From: Arthrobacter sp. StoSoilB22
Lineage (GTDB): Bacteria > Actinomycetota > Actinomycetes > Actinomycetales > Micrococcaceae
Assembly (NCBI RefSeq): GCF_019977315.1
Contig: NZ_AP024652.1
Span: forward strand, 124,001-188,000
Direction: 5' to 3'
Length of the DNA: 64,000 bases
Shown here: in pieces, positions 45,701 to 53,207 of the stretch
Position numbering within the stretch: the stretch's first letter is position 1
Layout of the letters: each line of letters opens with the position of its first letter
Notes under the pieces: generated by a model
Seen by the model: the letters and a program-made list of their open reading frames with translations, nothing else
Database searches by the model: none
What the model was told of the DNA's origin: nothing
Translations under genes and position numbers: made by a program

Positions 45701-46612
45701 CTAGGGGGCGCTGTCGGTTTCGTCCTCCACGGGACTACCGGGACTACCCGACAGGAACCGGGCGATCCGCGACGCGAGCCGTTTCCCGGGCCGGAGCGGA
45801 CCCTCATGGAACTGAAGCGGCACCACCGCGAAGGTGATGGCCGGCACGGCACCGGCCAGAATCCGGCCGGTCTCGGCGAAATACGACGGACTCCACCCGC
45901 CGCTGAGCATGAGAGTAGGGGTGGAGAGGTGCATGAAATCGTGAAGGTGGGCGTCCGCGTCCAGTACCGCGCGCATTTCCGTGACGGCGGTGGGTAGGAG
46001 GGAGCGCATCTCCAAACCCAGCCGGGTCCGGGCGGAGAGGACACTGAGCGCACGCAGCGCACCCATGGGCAGATAGGAAATCGGCCCCGCCGTTCCCAGT
46101 CCTTGCACCAGATGGGCCCAAGCGTGATCCAGCTGGCCGGAGGTTACAGCTTCCTCGAGCTCGGGCCGCCACCGGCTGCTGAGGTTGCCTGAGAGCGACA
46201 CGGCGGCGTCGTACGTCACCAGCTTGTTGATTCTGGCTTGGCGCGCGGCCTGCAGTGCTACGAAACCGCCATAGCTGTGTGCCACCACATCCGTGGAGCC
46301 GGTGCGTTCCATGACGGTTTGAAGGTCCGCGATCTCGGTGCCCACAGAATAACCGGGCGGCTGTGGTGTGGAATGTCCCCTCCCGCGCCGGTTATAACTG
46401 TGCACCGGACGCCCCAGCATGACGCTCAGCGTCCGCGCGAACGGCCAGTACAGGGCGTCGGTCACCAAGGTGCCATGAACCAGTACGACGCCGGCTGGTT
46501 CAGCAGGTGCCTTCGAACCCGGAAGGGAAGCACCTGCAGAATCGGCAGGCCGAAAGGTGTGCACCTCAAGCTGCCCGCCGCCGTCGTTCGTTTCAACCGT
46601 CCACGTTTCCAC
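45701..46612 (-). CDS. Alpha/beta hydrolase, paralog 3
   Basis: The 303-aa protein shows AHSYGGFVALQAAR (nucleophile Ser near 125), NRRGRGHSTPQPPGYS and LQFHEGPLRPG with the candidate His. It starts with GTG at 46612. It is the first gene of the hydrolase cluster and is divergent from lysS, 75 bp away. The elbow differs from the two neighbours (AHSYG rather than GHS[F/L]G), which may mean a different substrate. Confidence 0.82.
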   Translation of the reverse strand: METWTVETNDGGGQLEVHTFRPADSAGASLPGSKAPAEPAGVVLVHGTLVTDALYWPFARTLSVMLGRPVHSYNRRGRGHSTPQPPGYSVGTEIADLQTVMERTGSTDVVAHSYGGFVALQAARQARINKLVTYDAAVSLSGNLSSRWRPELEEAVTSGQLDHAWAHLVQGLGTAGPISYLPMGALRALSVLSARTRLGLEMRSLLPTAVTEMRAVLDADAHLHDFMHLSTPTLMLSGGWSPSYFAETGRILAGAVPAITFAVVPLQFHEGPLRPGKRLASRIARFLSGSPGSPVEDETDSAP

Positions 46613-46687
46613 AGCCTGAGTCTATGCGTTTCCCCGATCTGGGCCCCCGGAAGTAAAGGCCCGTAATCACCGGTAAACTTAAGGATT

Positions 46688-48217
46688 GTGACTTCCGCAA
46701 ACACCCCCGCCCAGAACACCTCCGCAGAGCCCATCGATGCCAGCGAGCAAATGCGCATCCGTATGGAGAAGCGCGCCAAGCTGATGGAGCGCGGCACCGA
46801 GGCCTATCCGGTGGGTGTAGAACGGACCCATTCCCTCAGCGAGATCCGCGAGAAGTACGCACACCTGGAAGCCGATGAAACCACGAGAGACACCGTGGGC
46901 ATCACCGGCCGCGTCGTCTTCGTCCGCAATACCGGCAAGCTGTGCTTCGCCACGCTCCAGGAGGGCGGGGTGGACGGCAAGGGGGTGCGCCTCCAGGCAA
47001 TGCTGAGCCTGGCCAATGTCGGTGAGGAAGCGCTCGCTGACTGGAAGGCCCTTGTTGACCTTGGAGACCACGTCTTTATCAAGGGCGAGGTCATCTCTTC
47101 CCGCCGCGGCGAGCTGTCTGTCATGGCCGACTCCTGGTCCATGGCATCCAAGGCCTTGCGTCCGCTCCCGGTCCTGCACGCGGAACTGAATGAGGAAACC
47201 CGTGTTCGCCAGCGCTACGTTGACCTCATGGTCCGCGACGAAGCCCGCGAAATGGTCTACAAGCGTGCAGCCATCACCCGCTCGGTCCGCGACACCCTTG
47301 ACCGCCACGGTTACGTGGAGGTGGAGACTCCCATCCTGCAGCTGGTCCACGGCGGAGCTACCGCACGTCCGTTCGAGACGCACATGAACGCTTTCGACCA
47401 GAAGATGACCTTGCGCATCGCCACTGAGCTCTTCCTCAAGCGCGCCGTTGTTGGCGGCATTGACCGCGTCTATGACATGGGCCGGGTCTTCCGCAACGAA
47501 GGCGTGGACTCCACGCACAGCCCCGAATTCACCACCCTCGAATGCTACGAAGCGTGGGCGGACCAGTTCGTCATGGCCGAGCGCATGAAGGAAATCATCC
47601 TGAACGTGGCCGACGTCGTGGGGACGCGCACCATCCAGACGGACGCCGGGGAAATTAACCTCGACGGCGAATGGGCGTGGATTTCGGTGTACCCGGGTAT
47701 TTCCGAAGCTGTGGGGATTGAAATTACTCCGGACACCGCGGTAGATGAACTGCTGGCAATTGCTGCCAAGCATGAGGTCAAGGTGGACCCCAAATGGGAC
47801 GCCGAGAAGATCGTTGTGGAACTGTTCGGTGAGATCGTGGAACCAACCCTGCTGAACCCCACATTTGTTTACGACTACCCGCCGTCCGCCCAGCCGCTGG
47901 CTCGCCCGCACCGTGAAGACGGCCGGCTCATTGAGGCCTGGGACCTGATTATTGGGGGCATGGAGCGGGGAACAGCGTTCTCCGAGCTCATTGATCCCGT
48001 GATCCAGCGTGAGCGCCTCACAGAGCAGTCCCGTCGCTCCGCTGCAGGCGACGAGGAAGCCATGCAGCTGGACGAGGACTTCCTGAGGGCCCTTGAATAC
48101 GGTGCACCACCCATGGGTGGCATCGGGTTGGGTATTGACCGCCTGGTGATGCTGTTTACCGGTGCTGGTATCCGCGAAACCATCCTGTTCCCGTTGTTGA
48201 AGCCTGAAGGTCACTGA
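46688..48217 (+). CDS. lysS: Lysyl-tRNA synthetase, class II
   Basis: LysRS charges tRNA-Lys with lysine using ATP. The 509-aa protein has an N-terminal OB-fold anticodon-binding domain (about 55-165, with VGITGRVVFVRNTGKLCFA). The class II core shows motif 2, FRNEGVDSTHSPEFT, near residue 270, and motif 3, GGIGLGIDRLVML, near 480. It starts with GTG 46688; AAGGA is only 2 bases before it, so the start could be a few codons off. A 57-aa membrane protein gene follows 2 bp after the stop. Confidence 0.96.
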   Translation: MTSANTPAQNTSAEPIDASEQMRIRMEKRAKLMERGTEAYPVGVERTHSLSEIREKYAHLEADETTRDTVGITGRVVFVRNTGKLCFATLQEGGVDGKGVRLQAMLSLANVGEEALADWKALVDLGDHVFIKGEVISSRRGELSVMADSWSMASKALRPLPVLHAELNEETRVRQRYVDLMVRDEAREMVYKRAAITRSVRDTLDRHGYVEVETPILQLVHGGATARPFETHMNAFDQKMTLRIATELFLKRAVVGGIDRVYDMGRVFRNEGVDSTHSPEFTTLECYEAWADQFVMAERMKEIILNVADVVGTRTIQTDAGEINLDGEWAWISVYPGISEAVGIEITPDTAVDELLAIAAKHEVKVDPKWDAEKIVVELFGEIVEPTLLNPTFVYDYPPSAQPLARPHREDGRLIEAWDLIIGGMERGTAFSELIDPVIQRERLTEQSRRSAAGDEEAMQLDEDFLRALEYGAPPMGGIGLGIDRLVMLFTGAGIRETILFPLLKPEGH

Positions 48218-48219
48218 TT

Positions 48220-48393
48220 ATGGAGTACATCGCAGTCCTGGCGCCATCCATTGTGGTGGGATTGATCTTCTGGTTTGCCATGAGGTCGATCTTCAATGCG
48301 GACAAATCAGAACGTCAGGCGGAAGCCAAGGCGCAGGCCGAAGCGAATTTGAAAAACTCGGGACCTGCCTCCGAGGGGCCGGCAGCTAAATAG
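48220..48393 (+). CDS. Small single-pass membrane protein, 57 aa
   Basis: The ORF starts with ATG at 48220, two bases after the lysS stop, with AAGG in the end of lysS as ribosome site. It reads MEYIAVLAPSIVVGLIFWF, then AMRSIFNADKSERQAEAKAQ, and ends PAAK. It has one hydrophobic segment (about 4-21) and a charged cytoplasmic tail rich in Ala, Glu and Lys. It was too short for most automatic calls. Close coupling to lysS suggests it is real. Function unknown. Confidence 0.75.
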   Translation: MEYIAVLAPSIVVGLIFWFAMRSIFNADKSERQAEAKAQAEANLKNSGPASEGPAAK

Positions 48394-48434
48394 CTCAATT
48401 GGGTTCAGCTAACTGAAGAGAATCCAATTACGCT

Positions 48435-48464
48435 TTGACGTGCATGCTTGCCGTGAACGATAAT
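48435..48464 (+). promoter_or_regulatory. lsr2 promoter
   Basis: TTGACG (48435-48440) and GATAAT (48459-48464) are 18 bp apart, close to the sigma-70 consensus at both boxes. The leader to the lsr2 ATG is about 50 nt. Confidence 0.7.
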
Positions 48465-48521
48465 CATCAAAGGAATCCGGGGAATTTCTGAATATCCAAC
48501 CCTCCAAATGAGAGGCACCTC

Positions 48522-48848
48522 ATGGCACAGAAAGTAAAAATCATCCTCGTCGATGACCTGGATGAAGGCGCCGCGGACGAAACTGTCCGTTTTGGCCTCG
48601 ATGGCGTGAGCTACGAGATGGACCTGTCCACTGCCAACGCAGCCTCGCTGCGCAAGGCATTGGAGCCCTACGTCGCAAAGGCTAGGAAGACTTCTTCCGG
48701 CCGCGCAACCAGGGGCCGTGCAACAGCCGCACGTAACCAGGATTCCGCGCAAATCCGCCAGTGGGCCCGTGACAACGGCTACACCGTCAACAGCCGCGGT
48801 CGTATTCAGGCTGAAATTCAGGAAGCCTACCAAAAGGCCAATTCCTGA
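48522..48848 (+). CDS. lsr2: Lsr2 nucleoid-associated protein
   Basis: Lsr2 binds AT-rich DNA, silences horizontally acquired genes and compacts the nucleoid in actinobacteria. The 108-aa product has an N-terminal dimerisation domain (MAQKVKIILVDDLDEGAADE) and a basic linker (KARKTSSGRATRGR). The C-terminal DNA-binding domain is IRQWARDNGYTVNSRGRIQ with the AT-hook-like RGR. GAGAGG precedes the ATG, a strong promoter lies upstream, and a terminator follows. Length is normal for the family. Confidence 0.97.
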   Translation: MAQKVKIILVDDLDEGAADETVRFGLDGVSYEMDLSTANAASLRKALEPYVAKARKTSSGRATRGRATAARNQDSAQIRQWARDNGYTVNSRGRIQAEIQEAYQKANS

Positions 48849-48859
48849 TTAACCGCTGC

Positions 48860-48894
48860 AATGCCCCGGCAGTCTCTTGCCGGGGCATTGGCGT
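48860..48894 (+). terminator. lsr2 terminator
   Basis: AATGCCCCGGCA (48860-48871) and TGCCGGGGCATT (48878-48889) form a perfect 12-bp stem with a 6-nt loop, followed by a short T run. Confidence 0.9.
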
Positions 48895-49211
48895 TTAAGG
48901 CGGAAGTTTGCGGGAGTCCCTCCCAAGCCTTGGAATATCCTGTGAATCCCCAGGAGTAGCAAGGTTCGAATACCGGCATGAATGGGGTTTCAACTAACTC
49001 GCGGCCAAGGGCGGCCGGAAATGCTTCCGGCCCGGCGCCACTGTGTGATGCCCGGCAAGGCGACAGGGTGACACCGGCGGCTAGCCGAGGTCAAGGGCTG
49101 GAGCCGGATTTATTCCGCAATCACGTCATGTTTCCCCTGTGGCGAACACGCCCCAAAAGTGCTTCTCAGACACGTAGCATCAAAGTACGTCGTAGCTAGG
49201 AGTGTGGCGAA
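48895..49211 (+). other. clpC upstream region with RNA-structure potential, no gene
   Basis: The gap of about 315 bp holds GGCCGGAA / TTCCGGCC (49013-49032, perfect stem with a 4-nt loop). Next come a GCCACTGTG string and further GC-rich pairing segments up to about 49110. A short open frame here (48978-49199) has no convincing coding pattern. The clpC promoter must lie in this region, but I cannot place it. GGCGAACACGCC near 49142 is a small palindrome. Confidence 0.35.
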
Positions 49212-51704
49212 ATGTTTGAGAGATTTACGGACCGTGCCCGTCGCGTGGTCGTCCTTGCCCAAGAAGAGGCACGGATGCTCAACCACAATTACATCGGTAC
49301 CGAGCACATCCTCTTGGGTCTGATCCACGAGGGTGAAGGCGTTGCTGCCAAGGCGCTCGAGTCCCTGAGCATTTCGCTCGATGGCGTTCGTGAGCAGGTG
49401 CAGGAGATCATCGGTCAGGGCCAGCAAGCCCCATCCGGTCACATCCCCTTCACCCCGCGCGCCAAGAAGGTGCTTGAGCTTTCCCTCCGCGAAGCACTGC
49501 AGCTCGGCCACAACTACATCGGTACTGAGCACATCCTGCTCGGCCTCATTCGCGAAGGCGAAGGCGTGGCCGCCCAGGTGCTGGTGAAGCTTGGGGCGGA
49601 CCTGAACCGGGTCCGTCAGCAGGTTATCCAGTTGCTCTCCGGCTACCAGGGCAAGGAGACCGCTGGCAGCGGCTCGGGCCAGGGCCAGCCGGAAGGTACT
49701 CCTGCCGGTTCGGTGGTGCTTGACCAGTTCGGACGCAACCTCACCCAGGCTGCCCGCGAGAACAAGCTCGATCCCGTGATCGGCCGCGAGCAGGAGATGG
49801 AACGCGTCATGCAGGTCCTCTCCCGCCGTACCAAGAACAACCCCGTCCTGATCGGTGAGCCCGGCGTCGGTAAGACTGCCGTCGTCGAAGGCCTCGCCCA
49901 GGCGATCGTCCGCGGCGATGTCCCGGAGACCATCAAGGACAAGCAGCTGTACACGCTTGACCTCGGTTCCCTGGTTGCCGGTTCCCGCTACCGCGGTGAC
50001 TTCGAAGAGCGCCTGAAGAAGGTTCTCAAGGAAATCCGCACCCGCGGCGACATCATCCTCTTCATCGACGAGATCCACACGCTCGTTGGTGCAGGTGCTG
50101 CCGAGGGCGCCATCGATGCTGCATCCATCCTCAAGCCGATGCTTGCCCGTGGTGAACTCCAGACCATCGGTGCCACCACCCTTGACGAGTACCGCAAGCA
50201 CATTGAGAAGGACGCTGCGCTTGAGCGTCGTTTCCAGCCCATCCAGGTCAAGGAACCCTCTGTTGCGCACGCGATCGAGATCCTCAAGGGCCTCCGGGAC
50301 CGTTACGAGGCACACCACCGCGTAACGATCACCGACGGCGCCCTCGCCTCGGCGGCACAGCTGGCCGAACGTTACATCTCGGACCGCTTCCTTCCGGACA
50401 AGGCGATCGACCTCATCGATGAAGCCGGCGCACGCCTGCGCATCCGCCGCATGACCGCTCCGCCGGAGCTCAAGGCCATGGACGAGCGCATTGCTGACGT
50501 CAAGATGGAGAAGGAATCGGCAATCGACGCCCAGGACTTCGAGGGTGCTGCCTCGCTGCGCGACAAGGAGCAGAAGCTCATTGCCGAACGCGCAGAGAAG
50601 GAACGCACGTGGAAGTCCGGCGGCATGGACGACATCTCCGAGGTTGACGAGGATCTGATCGCGGAAGTTCTTGCGAACTCCACGGGCATTCCGGTCTTCA
50701 AGCTCACCGAGGAAGAGTCCTCGCGCCTGCTCAAGATGGAAGACGAACTGCACAAGCGCGTTGTGGGCCAGGACGAGGCCATCAAGGCTCTGTCCCAGGC
50801 CATCCGCCGCACCCGTGCAGGCCTGAAGGACCCCAAGCGTCCTGGCGGCTCGTTCATCTTCGCCGGGCCCACCGGCGTCGGCAAGACCGAACTTGCCAAG
50901 GCACTTGCCGAGTTCCTGTTCGGTGAAGAGGACGCCCTCATCACGCTGGACATGTCCGAGTACTCCGAGAAGCACACGGTTTCGCGTCTCTTCGGTGCAC
51001 CTCCGGGCTATGTCGGCTACGAAGAAGGCGGCCAGCTGACCGAGAAGGTCCGCCGGCGTCCGTTCTCCGTGGTCCTGTTCGACGAAGTGGAAAAGGCCCA
51101 CGCGGACCTCTTCAACTCTCTCTTGCAGATTCTGGAAGACGGCCGACTGACCGACTCCCAGGGCCGCGTGGTGGACTTCAAGAACACGGTGATCATCATG
51201 ACCACCAACCTTGGTACCCGCGATATCTCCAAGAGCGTGGCCACTGGCTTCCAGTCCGGTACGGACACCCAGACCGGCTACAACCGGATGCGGGCCCGCG
51301 TGACGGAGGAGCTCAAGCAGCACTTCCGCCCCGAGTTCCTCAACCGTGTTGACGACGTCGTGGTGTTCCCGCAGCTGACGCAGGACGAGATCATCGAGAT
51401 CGTGGACCTGTTCGTGACCCGCTTGGAGCGTCGCCTCAAGGACAAGGACATGGGCATCGAGCTCACGCCCGCCGCCAAGGTTCTGCTGGCCACGCGTGGT
51501 TACGATCCCGCCATGGGCGCCCGGCCTCTGCGCCGGACCATCCAGCGCGAGATCGAGGACCAGCTGTCCGAGAAGATCCTGTTCGGCGAACTCCACTCCG
51601 GCGACATTGTTGTGGTGGACGTTGACGGCGAAGGTGACGACGCCAAGTTCACATTCGAAGGCAACGCCAAGCCGCGAATCCCGGAGATCGCTCCGACCGC
51701 GTAA
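49212..51704 (+). CDS. clpC: ATP-dependent Clp protease ATP-binding subunit ClpC
   Basis: ClpC is the AAA+ unfoldase that feeds proteins into the ClpP peptidase. The 830-aa protein has two N-terminal Clp-N repeats, each with [12 protein letters not shown] (about 25 and 100). The first AAA domain has Walker A GEPGVGKT near 217, and a UVR segment, [17 protein letters not shown], lies near 450. The second AAA domain has GPTGVGKT near 553. AGGAG is 8 bases before the ATG. A strong terminator follows. The long open frame on the other strand is a shadow of this gene's codon use. Confidence 0.98.
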   Translation: MFERFTDRARRVVVLAQEEARMLNHNYIGTEHILLGLIHEGEGVAAKALESLSISLDGVREQVQEIIGQGQQAPSGHIPFTPRAKKVLELSLREALQLGHNYIGTEHILLGLIREGEGVAAQVLVKLGADLNRVRQQVIQLLSGYQGKETAGSGSGQGQPEGTPAGSVVLDQFGRNLTQAARENKLDPVIGREQEMERVMQVLSRRTKNNPVLIGEPGVGKTAVVEGLAQAIVRGDVPETIKDKQLYTLDLGSLVAGSRYRGDFEERLKKVLKEIRTRGDIILFIDEIHTLVGAGAAEGAIDAASILKPMLARGELQTIGATTLDEYRKHIEKDAALERRFQPIQVKEPSVAHAIEILKGLRDRYEAHHRVTITDGALASAAQLAERYISDRFLPDKAIDLIDEAGARLRIRRMTAPPELKAMDERIADVKMEKESAIDAQDFEGAASLRDKEQKLIAERAEKERTWKSGGMDDISEVDEDLIAEVLANSTGIPVFKLTEEESSRLLKMEDELHKRVVGQDEAIKALSQAIRRTRAGLKDPKRPGGSFIFAGPTGVGKTELAKALAEFLFGEEDALITLDMSEYSEKHTVSRLFGAPPGYVGYEEGGQLTEKVRRRPFSVVLFDEVEKAHADLFNSLLQILEDGRLTDSQGRVVDFKNTVIIMTTNLGTRDISKSVATGFQSGTDTQTGYNRMRARVTEELKQHFRPEFLNRVDDVVVFPQLTQDEIIEIVDLFVTRLERRLKDKDMGIELTPAAKVLLATRGYDPAMGARPLRRTIQREIEDQLSEKILFGELHSGDIVVVDVDGEGDDAKFTFEGNAKPRIPEIAPTA

Positions 51705-51718
51705 GCGCAATAGCAACT

Positions 51719-51765
51719 AAGCCCCGCCTGCTCCACACAAGGGAGCGGGCGGGGCTTTTGCGTTG
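51719..51765 (+). terminator. clpC terminator
   Basis: AAGCCCCGCCTGCTCC (51719-51734) pairs with GGAGCGGGCGGGGCTT (51742-51757) in a 16-bp stem with one G-U pair, followed by TTGCGTT. Confidence 0.88.
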
Positions 51766-51774
51766 GAGCGTGCC

Positions 51775-51837
51775 GAGTTTTTGTACAGGTAATGCCCATA
51801 AGGTGGCTCCATAAGGGCGTTACATGTACAAAAACTC
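51775..51837. promoter_or_regulatory. 63-bp imperfect palindrome upstream of GT1 gene
   Basis: Two 28-bp arms (51775-51802 and 51810-51837) match at 24 of 28 positions when one is inverted, around a 7-bp centre. Each arm contains GAGTTTTTGTACA followed by GTAA and GCCC. It sits just after the clpC terminator and 23 bp before the GT1 start, where an operator would be. It could be two sites for a dimeric regulator, or an mRNA hairpin. Confidence 0.6.
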
Positions 51838-51860
51838 CGAAGAAGGAAAGCGGGGACAAC

Positions 51861-53078
51861 TTGCGGGTACTCATGGTCAGTCCAGGTACGCGGGGCGATG
51901 TTGCACCTATTGCCGGGCTAGGGGGCCGCTTGCAGGGGCTGGGTTACGAGGTTGCCGTCGCGGCCAACCCTGCCTATGCGCCTCTGGTGGTTGAGTCGGG
52001 TTGCGAGTTCAGGCCGCTCCCCGGAGATCTTGAGGCACTGATCAGGCAACCAGCGCCCGGCGCCAAGGCGTCATCCGGAAGTGTGCTCACCTTCTGGGGG
52101 AAGCTCGCTGAATATATGGACGACGCCGCCACCGGTACCTTGGCTGCGGCTGAGGCCGGCGCCGACGTGATCCTGGCTAATTCAGTGGCGCCCTATGCGT
52201 ACGACATCGCCGAAGCCATGGGCATTCCGGCCATCGGCGCACATTTGCAGCCCACGGAGCCGAGCGCGGCATATCCGCCGGTTCTCATGAATTCTGCCCG
52301 GAGCCTTGGCGCTCTGGGAAACAAGATCATCGGTGAGCGCGCAGCTGCGGGTCCAGCTCCCTATGACGCGCCCAGTGCACGCTTGCGCAAGGAGTTGGGG
52401 CTCGGCAAGCAGAGTCGCGCGGCCGGTGAGCGCCGTCGTCGAAAAGCGCACGCCACTATTCTTCACGGCATCAGTCCTTCAGTTCTGCCAAGGCCTGCAG
52501 ATTGGCACTCGGGCTTGGTGATGGCTGGATACTGGTGGCCGGCCGTGAAGGCGGACTGGCAGCCTTCGGCGGAACTCGTGGCTTTCCTTGCCGCAGGCCC
52601 ACCGCCCGTTTTTGTCGGTTTTGGAAGCAGCGCCCACATCGATCCCGCCTTCATCCTCGAGGCCACCCGCCGTGCCGGAGTGCGGGCTGTTGTACAGGGA
52701 GCGGACGGAGCCCTGGGTGACGATGCGATTGGCATTGGGGGCGTTCCGCATGAGTGGCTGTTCCCGCGGATGGCGGCAGTGGTTCATCACGCCGGGGCGG
52801 GAACCACTGCGGCCGGCTTTCGTGCGGGAGTGCCTGCCATTGGCGTCCCGGTCTACACGGACCAGCCGCTGTGGGCGGCCCGCGTTGCATCACTCGGAGT
52901 GGGTCCCCAGCCGATGCCCTATAAGAAGCTGACTCCGGAGCGCCTTGGTGACGCGATCGCACAAGCTGTCAGCACGCCGTCGTACGCGCACCGCGCCGCG
53001 AAAGTGGCGGCGGCCATCGCAGCGGAGGACGGAACCGCGCCCGTGCTCCAAGCCCTGGAAGACCTCCCAAGTAAGTAG
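51861..53078 (+). CDS. GT1-family glycosyltransferase (MGT/UGT-like)
   Basis: The TTG at 51861 (405 aa) is chosen because LRVLMVSPGTRGDVAPIAG is the normal GT1 start, and GAAGGAAAG lies about 10 bases upstream. An in-frame ATG at 51792 lies inside the palindrome. The C-terminal domain has FVGFGSSAHIDP near residue 252 and the donor-sugar motif VVHHAGAGTTAAGFRAGVP near 318. The family glycosylates small molecules such as macrolides, sterols or flavonoids using NDP-sugars. No resistance or biosynthetic genes are adjacent. The stop codon lies within family 1 palindrome copy 3. Confidence 0.82.
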   Translation: MRVLMVSPGTRGDVAPIAGLGGRLQGLGYEVAVAANPAYAPLVVESGCEFRPLPGDLEALIRQPAPGAKASSGSVLTFWGKLAEYMDDAATGTLAAAEAGADVILANSVAPYAYDIAEAMGIPAIGAHLQPTEPSAAYPPVLMNSARSLGALGNKIIGERAAAGPAPYDAPSARLRKELGLGKQSRAAGERRRRKAHATILHGISPSVLPRPADWHSGLVMAGYWWPAVKADWQPSAELVAFLAAGPPPVFVGFGSSAHIDPAFILEATRRAGVRAVVQGADGALGDDAIGIGGVPHEWLFPRMAAVVHHAGAGTTAAGFRAGVPAIGVPVYTDQPLWAARVASLGVGPQPMPYKKLTPERLGDAIAQAVSTPSYAHRAAKVAAAIAAEDGTAPVLQALEDLPSK

Positions 53079-53131
53079 CAGCAGAGCGCGTTTTGAGCGT
53101 TCAAAACGCGCTCTGCTGCGACTCAGTTGGG
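53066..53131. repeat. Long intergenic palindrome, family 1 copy 3
   Basis: Left CCCAAGTAAGTAGCAGCAG matches right CTGCTGCGACTCAGTTGGG with a few changes, around GAGCGCGTTTTGA and TCAAAACGCGCTC. The left arm contains the TAG stop of the GT1 gene (53076-53078), so the repeat overlaps coding sequence. Copies 1 and 2 are at 6695-6762 and 11192-11258. Confidence 0.8.
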
Positions 53132-53207
53132 TGAATATGTGAAAGTACTGTTTCACTGTGAGTGAACCACTCTGTGATCTGGTGCACAATCCGTGTTGAA
53201 TCGGACC

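Noticed and set aside
46679..48214. 511-aa open frame antisense to lysS
   Set aside because: It covers exactly the lysS gene and has no domain signature; lysS has all class II motifs.
49040..49110. Cobalamin riboswitch before clpC
   Set aside because: GCCACTGTG alone resembles part of one, but the other conserved boxes are not found and clpC is not a B12 gene.
49110..51716. 868-aa open frame antisense to clpC
   Set aside because: It mirrors the whole of clpC, has no recognisable motif and follows from GC-rich codon use on the opposite strand.
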